DNA of 37,411 nucleotides, taken from Candidatus Magasanikbacteria bacterium RIFOXYB2_FULL_38_10. Its GTDB lineage: Bacteria; Patescibacteriota; Patescibacteriia; Magasanikbacterales; UBA10003. Shown piece by piece: positions 30,649 to 37,411 of this stretch (the stretch's first letter is position 1; the number at the start of each line of letters is the position of its first letter). The notes beneath the pieces are model-generated. The model ran no database searches and was not told the origin of the DNA. It worked only from the letters and a program-made list of their open reading frames with translations. The position numbers were made by a program, and so were the translations under genes. The stretch is taken from assembly GCA_001783145.1 (NCBI GenBank), contig MFQT01000013.1:1-37411 (forward strand), in the 5' to 3' direction.

Positions 30649-30981
30649 TTATTTATCTTTGGCTCCTTGACCCAAACTAATCTCTCTAACTATTTTTGTA
30701 ATATTCCGTTCCATTTTTTCCATTTTAACAGTCATCCTAAAAATTAAATAAAAAAGCAGGGCGATGGAAAAATAAAACAAAAGATCGGCTCCGCGACCCA
30801 CTCCCAAAAAATTAGCGAGTTCCGTGGAAAGACCGGGGCGCCAGACAACCAAAACAACCACTAGCCAAAATAAGACCCAAAAAAACAAAGCTATCAAAGA
30901 AATTTCTTTGCTTTTAAATTTTTGCGTTGTTTTAATCAAGGCAAAAATTACAAATAAAGAAAGAATAATTTGAATTAACAT
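30649..30981 (-). CDS. DUF2304 small membrane protein
   Basis: A 110-residue protein with three hydrophobic helices (LIQIILSLFVIFALI, SLIALFFWVLFWLVVVLVVW, LLFYFSIALLFYLIF) and a polar helical tail. The pattern, with WRPGLSTELANFLGVGRGADL in the loop, is that of DUF2304, which commonly accompanies GT2 polyprenyl-phosphate sugar transferases. It starts two bases after the GT2 gene stops, which fits. Its role is unknown, perhaps in supporting the neighbouring transferase at the membrane. Confidence 0.88.
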   Translation of the reverse strand: MLIQIILSLFVIFALIKTTQKFKSKEISLIALFFWVLFWLVVVLVVWRPGLSTELANFLGVGRGADLLFYFSIALLFYLIFRMTVKMEKMERNITKIVREISLGQGAKDK

Positions 30982-30983
30982 AC

Positions 30984-31652
30984 TTATTTAAGAAATTTAG
31001 CCAATAATAAATCTTTAATGATTTTTAAACCTCCGCTGAAACGCTGACCATAATGATGATAAAAAACAGTTATTCCTTTTTCTACAAAAGGTAATTTATT
31101 TTCCGCAATAAATCTAATAATTTCCGAATTATGAGCCATACGATCCTGTTTTAAATCTAAAACCAGGGCGGCGCGATAAGTAAGAACCCTAAAACCATTA
31201 TGCGCGTCACTAAGCCAGCAACCGGTAAATAAAAAATTAACCAGGCGTCCCAGAGGTAAAATGATTTTTTTCTTACTCCAGGGCACACTATTTTTTTGAG
31301 ATAAAAAACGCGAACCTAAAACAACGTCAGCCTCGCCTTTTAAAACTGGCTGGAGCATAACCTCAATTTCCTTGGCCTCAAACTGGCCGTCTGCATCAAA
31401 ATGAACTATTATATCCGCGCCTTGGTTTAAAGCGTAAGTGGTTCCTGTTTGCAAAGCCGCACCTTGGCCACGATTTATTAGATGCTGTAAAACCTGCGCC
31501 CCCGCTTCCTTGGCTTTTAGAACAGTTCTATCAGCAGACCCATCATCAATAACTACTATCTGATATTCTGGATACAAAGCCGAAATACCCCTTACTGTTT
31601 CACCAATTCTCTTTTCCTCATTAAAGGCTGGAATTACTACGGCAATTCTCAT
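30984..31652 (-). CDS. Glycosyltransferase family 2, polyprenyl-phosphate mannose synthase-like
   Basis: A 222-residue GT-A transferase. It begins MRIAVVIPAFNEEKRIGETV, has VVIDDGSADRT for nucleotide binding and the metal-binding DXD as FDADGQ, then VVLGSRF and DAHNGFRV. No membrane helices are seen. The nearest type is dolichyl/polyprenyl-phosphate sugar synthase, which charges a lipid carrier with a hexose from a nucleotide sugar. The overlap in order with DUF2304 supports this. It starts three bases after the preceding epimerase gene ends. Confidence 0.88.
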   Translation of the reverse strand: MRIAVVIPAFNEEKRIGETVRGISALYPEYQIVVIDDGSADRTVLKAKEAGAQVLQHLINRGQGAALQTGTTYALNQGADIIVHFDADGQFEAKEIEVMLQPVLKGEADVVLGSRFLSQKNSVPWSKKKIILPLGRLVNFLFTGCWLSDAHNGFRVLTYRAALVLDLKQDRMAHNSEIIRFIAENKLPFVEKGITVFYHHYGQRFSGGLKIIKDLLLAKFLK

Positions 31653-31655
31653 AAA

Positions 31656-32672
31656 TTATTCGGCTCCCACCATCTTTTCATGAGCAACAGTGTAATCAAT
31701 GGTTTTTTTCAACCCCTCTTCCAAAGATACCACGGGAAACCAGCCTAATTCTTCTTTGGCGCGATCAATATTGGGCAAACCCAAAGAGGTAATGAAAACC
31801 AATGGTTTTTCAAATCTTATTTGAGAGCTAGAATTAACCGATTTAATAATAAACTCCGCCACGTCCTTTAAAAGATAGACATTTTCCGCTCCCAAATTGA
31901 CAGGTCCGCTGACTTTATAAGCTTCCATTAATTTTGTTAGTCCGTCTAAAATATCGCCCACATAAGTCAAAGAAGAAGAAAATGTCTCGTCGCCATAAAT
32001 CACCACGTCATTGCCACGCAAAGCATCAACAATAAAATCCGTAATCATTTGTCCGTCAAATAATTTTAAACGCGGGCCATAAGTTCTAAAAATACGCGCA
32101 ATTCTAACGTCTAAATTATAAATTTGAGAATAGGTAACGCACATGGTTTCGGCAAAACGCTTACCTTCATCGTAACAGGAACGCGGGCTTAAATTATCCA
32201 CCGTCCCCCATTCGCTTTCTTTTATCTTATCCGTGTCATTGCGGCGCGGGCCATAAATTACAGAGCTGGACCCAAAAACAATCTTGGAATTGTATTTAAC
32301 GGCCAAATCCAAAACTTGCCGCATACCCAGGCTGTTAGATAAGAGGGTTTCTAATTTAAATTGATCAAAATTTTTGGCAGAGGTGGGACAGGCTAAATGA
32401 TAAATTTCTTGAATGCCTTGAAATTTTATTTTAAATTTTTCCAATTCGGGCAAATCTTCCAAATTAAAGGGGTTATTGATATTTATCCTGACAAACTCAA
32501 AATCCGGATCTTTTAAAAGATGTTCTATATTTTCCACATGGCTGTTAGAAAAATCATCCAGACAAATTACCTTATTATTCCTAAGCAATGCCTCGCAAAG
32601 ATGAGAACCGATAAAGCCTGCTCCGCCGGTGACTAAAACATTTTTTTTACCAAAAATGGGAGTTTTGGACAT
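31656..32672 (-). CDS. UDP-glucuronate decarboxylase (UDP-xylose synthase)-like SDR
   Basis: A 338-residue extended short-chain dehydrogenase/reductase. The NAD-binding GGAGFIGSHL is at about residues 16-25, the catalytic region is SSSVIYGPR, and YDEGKRFAETMC carries the YxxxK pair. PRSCYDEGKRFAETM and VRIARIFRTYGPRL are close to the UXS consensus, which turns UDP-glucuronate into UDP-xylose. The UDP-glucose dehydrogenases at the right end of the window would supply the substrate. Other sugar epimerase activities cannot be excluded. Confidence 0.8.
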   Translation of the reverse strand: MSKTPIFGKKNVLVTGGAGFIGSHLCEALLRNNKVICLDDFSNSHVENIEHLLKDPDFEFVRININNPFNLEDLPELEKFKIKFQGIQEIYHLACPTSAKNFDQFKLETLLSNSLGMRQVLDLAVKYNSKIVFGSSSVIYGPRRNDTDKIKESEWGTVDNLSPRSCYDEGKRFAETMCVTYSQIYNLDVRIARIFRTYGPRLKLFDGQMITDFIVDALRGNDVVIYGDETFSSSLTYVGDILDGLTKLMEAYKVSGPVNLGAENVYLLKDVAEFIIKSVNSSSQIRFEKPLVFITSLGLPNIDRAKEELGWFPVVSLEEGLKKTIDYTVAHEKMVGAE

Positions 32673-32782
32673 AATTTTATATTTTTAATCTAAATATATG
32701 CTTATATTTTATCAAATTAAAGTGTCTTCTGTCCAGTCAAGACTTGCTTTTTTAGCTTTCTTATGATATTTTTAAGACAGCT

Positions 32783-34153
32783 ATGAACACTAATTTTAAA
32801 CAACTTTTACTAATAGCAGGTGACATTTGCGGTCTTTATTTGGCTTTATTTTTGTCTCTGGCCCTAAGATTTCAAAAAGATCCACGAATAGAACTGTGGG
32901 GTAAACATTGGCCAACTTTTACACTAATTTTCTTTTTATGGTTGGCGGTATTTTACGTCAGTGGCCTTTACGATTTACGCAAAACCAAAAATAGTTTACT
33001 GTTTTTTGGATCTTTTGCCACAAGTTTAATAATAAACTTTCTTTTAACAATCGGCTTTTTTTATATTTTAAACATTCAACAATTAAGCCCTAAAACCGTA
33101 CTCTTAATCTTTACCGGTCTTTACTTGATTTTTTTTATTTTATGGCGTTTGCTGGCGCATTATTTGTTAAGTACCACTGCCTTCCGCAGTCGTTTAATTT
33201 TTTTAGGACTTTCCAAAGAAGCACAGGAACTGATCAGCACCTTTCACAATAATTCCCAATTAGGTTACGAAACGGTTGCCGTTCTGAATTTAGAAGAACA
33301 AAATTTAACATCTTCTCTTCCCAGCAACATTGAAATTTTAAACAGTACTGAAAATTTATTGGAATTTGTCAAAAATAAAAAGATAGACACAATCATTTTA
33401 GTTTCAAGTGAATTGAAAGAAAAAATTGGTCATATTTTATATGAAGCTATCTTGTCCAGGCTCAACATTCACAGCTTAGACACTTTTTACGAAAATGTTA
33501 CCCACCGCGTTCCTTTGTCTGCCTTGTCCCAAGGTTGGTTTTTGGAAAATCTTAAAAATCCAGAAAAAAATGCTTACGAGACAATTAAAAGATGGGCGGA
33601 TATTCTTTTAGGAATTTTAATGATTATCCCTTTTGGCTTATTTTTTATCCCTATAACCTTACTGATAAAACTAACTGACAAAGGATCTGTATTTTATAAA
33701 CAAATGCGCATAGGAAGAGATGGGCGAATATTTTATATCTACAAATTTCGCAGCATGATTCAGGATGCGGAAAAAAATGGGCCGCAATTTACCACCGCCC
33801 ATGATGCGCGAGTGACTAAAACGGGCAAAATTTTACGCACCCTGCGTTTGGATGAGTTACCTCAAGCTTTAAACATTTTAAGAAATGAAATGAGTTTTAT
33901 TGGCCCCAGACCAGAACGCCCGGAATTTGTAGCTGAATTGCAAAAAATAATGCCTTACTACAATGCCAGACATTTAGTTAAACCGGGCCTCACCGGCTGG
34001 GCGCAGGCTAATTATAAATATACCGATTCTTTAGAAGGTAATTTAATAAAATTGCAGTATGATTTATTTTATATTAAGAATCGCTCCCTACTGCTAGACG
34101 CCCTTACAATTCTCAAAACAATTAACGCTATTATTAAAAGGACGGGGAGATAA
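32783..34153 (+). CDS. Initiating sugar transferase (polyprenyl-phosphate glycosyl-1-phosphate transferase)
   Basis: Membrane enzyme that starts repeat-unit synthesis by moving a sugar-1-phosphate onto undecaprenyl phosphate. The 456-residue product has four N-terminal membrane helices, a central nucleotide-binding-like domain (residues about 130-250), a fifth helix at about 272-292, and the catalytic C-terminal domain. There it shows KQMRIGRDGRIFYIYKFRSM, TGKILRTLRLDELPQALN, GPRPERPEF and KPGLTGWAQ, the hallmark blocks of WcaJ/WbaP-type transferases. It is the only plus-strand gene in the sugar cluster and is divergent from the UXS-like gene. Confidence 0.92.
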   Translation: MNTNFKQLLLIAGDICGLYLALFLSLALRFQKDPRIELWGKHWPTFTLIFFLWLAVFYVSGLYDLRKTKNSLLFFGSFATSLIINFLLTIGFFYILNIQQLSPKTVLLIFTGLYLIFFILWRLLAHYLLSTTAFRSRLIFLGLSKEAQELISTFHNNSQLGYETVAVLNLEEQNLTSSLPSNIEILNSTENLLEFVKNKKIDTIILVSSELKEKIGHILYEAILSRLNIHSLDTFYENVTHRVPLSALSQGWFLENLKNPEKNAYETIKRWADILLGILMIIPFGLFFIPITLLIKLTDKGSVFYKQMRIGRDGRIFYIYKFRSMIQDAEKNGPQFTTAHDARVTKTGKILRTLRLDELPQALNILRNEMSFIGPRPERPEFVAELQKIMPYYNARHLVKPGLTGWAQANYKYTDSLEGNLIKLQYDLFYIKNRSLLLDALTILKTINAIIKRTGR

Positions 34154-34172
34154 AAATTTAAAAAGACAAAAC

Positions 34173-34203
34173 AAAAAAGCGCCAATCGGCGGCTTTTTGT
34201 TTT
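34173..34203. terminator. Bidirectional terminator between convergent genes
   Basis: AAAAAAGC-GCC, loop AATC, GGC-G-GCTTTTTGTTTT (one bulged G). T-runs on both strands serve the sugar transferase (plus) and the epimerase at 34223 (minus). Confidence 0.85.
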
Positions 34204-34222
34204 AAAAATGTTCAAAAATTAT

Positions 34223-35125
34223 TTATTCCAATGCCCATTCTTTTTTAAGTTCAACAATACCTTCTTCTAATTTTATAGTGGGCGACCAGCCTAATAATTC
34301 CTTAGCTTTAGAAATATCAGCTTCAATAAAACGCATTTCTCCGGAACGAGGAGGGATATTTTCTCTTTCACCACCAATTACTTCAGCTATTTTATTAACA
34401 CTAGTTTGTTTACCCGATCCTATATTTAGACACTCGCCACTCTTAAGATTAGAATTCCAAACAATCAAATTGGCCAAAACCACATCTTTAACGTTTATGT
34501 AATCACGTGTCTGTTCTCCATCGCCAACAATTGTTAATTTTTTTCCTTCTTTTTTTTGTTTTAAAAAAATCGGTATAACCATTGGATAACCACCCTCAGC
34601 AGTTTTACGAGGTCCGTAGACGTTAAAATAACGCAAGGACACAGTCTTTAGTCCAAAAAGATCAGAATATAAACGCATATATTCTTCACCAATTAGCTTA
34701 TGCAGCCCATAAGGACTTTTAGGATTTGGCTCATTTTTTTCACTAATAGGTAAAACTTGATCTCCATAAACAGCACAGGAAGAAGAAAAAATAACTTTTT
34801 TAACATTGGCCATTCTACAAGCCTCTAAAACATTTAAAGTTCCTGTCACATTAATCTCGTGAGTCAGCAAAGGATTTTCAATAGAAAGCGGTAAACGCGG
34901 ATCGGCCGCCAAATGAAAAACCGCCTCGCAACCTCCAAATAAATTTTTAATTGAAGAAAAATCGCGGATATCCATTTTATAAAAACTAGCCGCGGGATTA
35001 ACAAATTCCTGTTTACCTAAACTAAGATCATCAATTACAACAACCTCATTTTTTTCTTCAATCAATTTATCCACCAAATGTGAGCCAATAAATCCAGCGC
35101 CACCGGTAACTAAAACTTTTGCCAT
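34223..35125 (-). CDS. NAD-dependent sugar epimerase, GalE-like
   Basis: A 300-residue extended SDR. GGAGFIGSHL (residues 8-17) binds NAD; VFHLAADPRLPLS, FSSSCAVYG and the YGLHK catalytic pair follow, then LRYFNVYGPR. It resembles the UDP-glucose or UDP-GlcNAc 4-epimerase group, but the substrate cannot be set from sequence. It follows the 35131 epimerase by five bases and ends the minus-strand run from the right edge. The late motif GDGEQTRDYINVKDVV is typical of this SDR group. Confidence 0.85.
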   Translation of the reverse strand: MAKVLVTGGAGFIGSHLVDKLIEEKNEVVVIDDLSLGKQEFVNPAASFYKMDIRDFSSIKNLFGGCEAVFHLAADPRLPLSIENPLLTHEINVTGTLNVLEACRMANVKKVIFSSSCAVYGDQVLPISEKNEPNPKSPYGLHKLIGEEYMRLYSDLFGLKTVSLRYFNVYGPRKTAEGGYPMVIPIFLKQKKEGKKLTIVGDGEQTRDYINVKDVVLANLIVWNSNLKSGECLNIGSGKQTSVNKIAEVIGGERENIPPRSGEMRFIEADISKAKELLGWSPTIKLEEGIVELKKEWALE

Positions 35126-35130
35126 AAAAA

Positions 35131-36087
35131 TTAATTAATATTTTTTTTATACCATATAAAAAATTTACTCAAACCCTCTTCTAAAGAAACTTTAGGTTGG
35201 TATCCCAAAAGATTTTGAGCCTTAGTTATATCTGCGTGAGTTTGAAAGACATCTCCTAACTGTTGAGGCAAAATTTCCTGATTTGCCTTTAAACCTGTTA
35301 TCCTTTCAACTGTTTCAATAAAATTCTTTAAAATTATAGGCTTACCATTTCCCAAATTAATTATCTCACATTGAAACTTGTTAAGTTTATCTAAAGCAGA
35401 CAAAATACCTTCTACGACATCTCCTACATAGGTATAGTCTCGTTTGACTAAACCATCACCAAATACTTTTATTTTCTGATTATTTAAAATAGATTCAATA
35501 AACAACCAGGGAGCCATATCCGGGCGGCCGCGTTCACCGTAAACTGTAAAAAAACGCAAACAGACACTTTTAATTCCCGCTATTTTATTAAAAGTATAGG
35601 CTATTTCCTCACAAGATTTTTTAGTGGCGGCATAAGGAGAAATTGGAAAATCCACACAATCGGTTTCCGAAAAAGGAACTTTTGTTTGATTGCCATAAAC
35701 CGAAGAGCTGGAAGCCAAAACAATTTTATTTACCCCATAACGACGCATACTATTAAATAATAAATAAGTTCCACCAACATTTACTTTCTCATACAACAAA
35801 GGATCTTCAATAGAAGGACGCACACCGGCCCTAGCAGCTAAATGAATGACAGACTCAACCTTATTTTTTTCAAAAATTGAATTGATTGATTTTGAATCAC
35901 AAATATCACCTTCTACCACCACCGCTCGCGGATTATTTTTAAAATTCTCAATATTACGCCTTTTATACAATGGACTATAATAATCATTAAAATTATCAAT
36001 TATAACAACCTCATCACCGCGCCAAATTAAGGCCTCGGCAACATGCGAGCCAATAAACCCAGCTCCGCCCGTAATCAAATATTTCAT
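35131..36087 (-). CDS. UDP-glucuronate 4-epimerase-like SDR
   Basis: A 318-residue extended SDR with GGAGFIGSHV near the start, HLAARAGVRPSIEDP, ASSSSVYG, PFSETD, the YAATKKSCEE catalytic pair, and RFFTVYGERGRPDMAP. The AGVR-SIEDP and FFTVYG-RPDMA blocks are those of UDP-glucuronate 4-epimerases, which make UDP-galacturonate. It starts at ATG 36087, next to the stop of the short dehydrogenase; a TTG at 36105 is less likely. The dehydrogenases upstream would supply UDP-glucuronate, which supports the call. Confidence 0.86.
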   Translation of the reverse strand: MKYLITGGAGFIGSHVAEALIWRGDEVVIIDNFNDYYSPLYKRRNIENFKNNPRAVVVEGDICDSKSINSIFEKNKVESVIHLAARAGVRPSIEDPLLYEKVNVGGTYLLFNSMRRYGVNKIVLASSSSVYGNQTKVPFSETDCVDFPISPYAATKKSCEEIAYTFNKIAGIKSVCLRFFTVYGERGRPDMAPWLFIESILNNQKIKVFGDGLVKRDYTYVGDVVEGILSALDKLNKFQCEIINLGNGKPIILKNFIETVERITGLKANQEILPQQLGDVFQTHADITKAQNLLGYQPKVSLEEGLSKFFIWYKKNIN

Positions 36088-36088
36088 A

Positions 36089-36877
36089 TTATTTATTTTT
36101 GCCAAAGATATTATTATAAGCTTCGGCTGTTTTCAATAAACTCAAATTTACTCCAATTTCATCGCCTAATTTTATTAAGGAACGGACATCTTTGGGTAAA
36201 CATTTACCTCCATACCCCCTAAAACCCTTATGAAATACTTCAAAATGATTTGTTCCCATCATCGGCTCGGCTTTGGCGCAATCTTTAACAACATCATAAT
36301 TAACATTTAATTTCTGACAAAGATCATAAATTTGGTTAACAAAAGCAACCTTAAGAGCATAAAAACAATTATTATAATACTTAACCAATTCAGCTTCTTC
36401 TGCTTTTATTATTTTCTCAAACGGGGCTTTGGCTAAAAGAGCCAAAACTTTTTCTGCCACATTATTACTTTGGTCTGTCACTCCCAATATTTGTCTATGA
36501 GGATTTTTAGTATCATAATCAGCTGTTACCTCCGTTAAAAACTCTGGATTGAATAAAATTTTATGCTGAGGAAATTTTTTTTGATACTCAGCGGTGGTGC
36601 CTGGTAAAACAGTAGATTTGATGACTACTATTTTTTGTCCTTGCAACACCTCAAAGGCTTCATCTAAATGTTTATTATCAAAACTACAACTTACTTCATT
36701 ATAAGGAGTGGGGACACAAATAAAAACAATATCGGCTTGATTTAATTTTTCTACATCATTAAATCCTTTGGGGGGATCAAACAAAATTGGATCTATTTTC
36801 TTTATTTCCTGAAAATATCGTGACAAAGATCCTCCAACCATACCTACCCCCACAATGCCTATCTTTTCTTGATTCAT
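36089..36877 (-). CDS. Short UDP-glucose/GDP-mannose dehydrogenase-family protein without C-terminal domain
   Basis: A 262-residue protein with the NAD-binding GIVGVGMVGGSLSR at residues 7-20, CVPTPYN, STVLPGTT, the middle helical domain with LVKYYNNCFYALKVAFVNQ, and the catalytic Cys at 226 in GYGGKCLPKD. It ends about 35 residues later, where UDP-glucose dehydrogenases continue with a third UDP-binding domain. It is therefore a two-domain member, not a fragment of the neighbouring gene: that one lies upstream and ends with its own C-terminal domain. Whether it is active without that domain is unknown. Confidence 0.85.
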   Translation of the reverse strand: MNQEKIGIVGVGMVGGSLSRYFQEIKKIDPILFDPPKGFNDVEKLNQADIVFICVPTPYNEVSCSFDNKHLDEAFEVLQGQKIVVIKSTVLPGTTAEYQKKFPQHKILFNPEFLTEVTADYDTKNPHRQILGVTDQSNNVAEKVLALLAKAPFEKIIKAEEAELVKYYNNCFYALKVAFVNQIYDLCQKLNVNYDVVKDCAKAEPMMGTNHFEVFHKGFRGYGGKCLPKDVRSLIKLGDEIGVNLSLLKTAEAYNNIFGKNK

Positions 36878-36887
36878 AACATTTTAT

Positions 36888-37411
36888 TTATTTTTTACTT
36901 CTCAACAAAGGACTACCAACTGCTATTACATTAAAGCCATTTTTTTGTAATTCTTCAAATGAACCCTCCAAAATTCGCCGACCATCCAATATTAATGGTC
37001 TAGTTTTTAATTTAACTAAACTATCAAATAAATTTCTAAATTGCGGCCAATCAGTAGCCAGTACTATCAAATCTGTATCTTCAATTGTTTCATCTTCAGT
37101 TTTAAAATATTTAATTTTTTCTGATGAAGGAAAAATTCTTTCAAAATTTTCACTGGCCGCAGGATCAAATAATTTTATCTTTTTGACCGATTTTTCTAAC
37201 AAAAAATTAACCACATCAATACTGGGTGAATTACGAATATCATTAGTATCCTGTTTAAAAGCCAAACCAAGGACCGCAATTGTTTTATCCCTCCAATCAA
37301 ATTGAGCCTCTTTTTCCGCCCGACCAATAAATAATTCCAACTGTCGACGATTAGCTAAATAAGTCTCATTAATCAAAACGGCATTTTGTCCTGCTGTTTG
37401 CAGTTGATGCG
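36888..37411 (-). CDS. UDP-glucose 6-dehydrogenase, C-terminal part (runs off right edge)
   Basis: The stop is in the window and the frame stays open to the edge (HQLQTAGQNAVLINETYLAN at the beginning of what is seen). The C-terminal domain of UDP-glucose/GDP-mannose dehydrogenases is clear: KTIAVLGLAFKQDTNDIRNSPS, IKLFDPAA, DLIVLATDWPQF and LILDGRRIL. The enzyme oxidises UDP-glucose to UDP-glucuronate, precursor for the UXS-like and 4-epimerase-like products of this cluster. It is followed after ten bases by the short paralogue. The N-terminal domains and catalytic Cys lie outside the window. Confidence 0.9.
   Translation of the reverse strand, partial: HQLQTAGQNAVLINETYLANRRQLELFIGRAEKEAQFDWRDKTIAVLGLAFKQDTNDIRNSPSIDVVNFLLEKSVKKIKLFDPAASENFERIFPSSEKIKYFKTEDETIEDTDLIVLATDWPQFRNLFDSLVKLKTRPLILDGRRILEGSFEELQKNGFNVIAVGSPLLRSKK

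Noticed and set aside
32673-32782. Promoters in the divergent gap between the UXS-like and sugar transferase genes
   Set aside because: Only weak -35/-10 matches in A/T-rich DNA (for example TTGCTT with TATTTT); not good enough to list.
1-37411. CRISPR arrays, insertion sequences, prophage genes
   Set aside because: No regularly spaced direct repeats, transposase motifs, or phage structural genes were seen; the only notable repeat is at 23049-23223.
1-37411. Alternative genetic code (TGA as Gly or Trp)
   Set aside because: TGA ends the phosphatidyltransferase gene (5096-5098) and nrdG (25448-25450) exactly where the families end.

Overview
The window is about 37 kb of a low-G+C, gene-dense bacterial genome that reads like a Patescibacteria (CPR, Parcubacteria-type) chromosome. 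The basis is gene content and style: very short intergenic gaps, compact versions of core proteins (a 224-residue HrcA, a MurF without its N-terminal domain), an anaerobic class III ribonucleotide reductase with its glycyl-radical peptide on a separate small gene, a stand-alone Elp3, and many orphan small proteins. TGA is used as a stop (for example at 5096-5098 and at the end of nrdG), so this is not one of the recoded CPR lineages. Most core genes have no visible Shine-Dalgarno sequence. A finer taxonomic placement is not possible by eye.

Layout. 1-2865 (minus strand): a Trm9-like methyltransferase, murC, a small orphan gene with its own promoter and terminator, and the start of murB (runs off the left edge). 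2870-5133 (plus): Elp3 and a CDP-alcohol phosphatidyltransferase. 5186-7414 (minus): a secreted DUF5666-like protein, a membrane protein, and an aromatic-rich orphan membrane protein. 7579-12851: the heat-shock region (dnaJ, dnaK, hsp20, grpE, hrcA on the minus strand, with a CIRCE operator before hrcA), interrupted by a plus-strand 77-residue membrane protein. 12949-13669: two orphan genes, divergent from a PRPP-synthetase-like gene (13852-14919). 14979-17934 (minus): cls-rarA-queH. 18103-18507: another orphan gene. 18664-22901 (minus): pilT-ftsI-murF-tRNA-Glu. 22993-23223: tRNA-Pro and a tRNA-derived repeat. 23264-25333: orphan genes and an envelope thiol-redox pair. 25448-28470: nrdD, glycyl-radical peptide and nrdG. 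28614-29414: a DsbA-like protein. 29467-37411: a surface-polysaccharide cluster (GT4, DUF2304, GT2, UDP-xylose synthase-like, initiating sugar transferase, two epimerases, a short UDP-glucose dehydrogenase paralogue and the C-terminal part of a second one that runs off the right edge).

How it fits together. Peptidoglycan synthesis (murB, murC, murF, ftsI), UDP-sugar interconversion and glycan assembly, and type IV pilus retraction (pilT) describe the envelope. Protein folding is split into an HrcA/CIRCE-controlled unit and a dnaKJ unit without a visible CIRCE. Wobble-base modification is prominent: Elp3 would make cm5U34, the head-to-head methyltransferase resembles Trm9, which methylates cm5U34, and QueH completes queuosine at G34. 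The class III reductase genes and several thiol-disulfide proteins suggest an anaerobic or micro-oxic life.

The most interesting points are the Elp3/Trm9-like divergent pair, the split nrdD with a possible NrdR-controlled promoter, and a recurring class of orphan small genes, each with a near-consensus promoter, a strong Shine-Dalgarno and its own terminator, placed between operons of SD-poor core genes.
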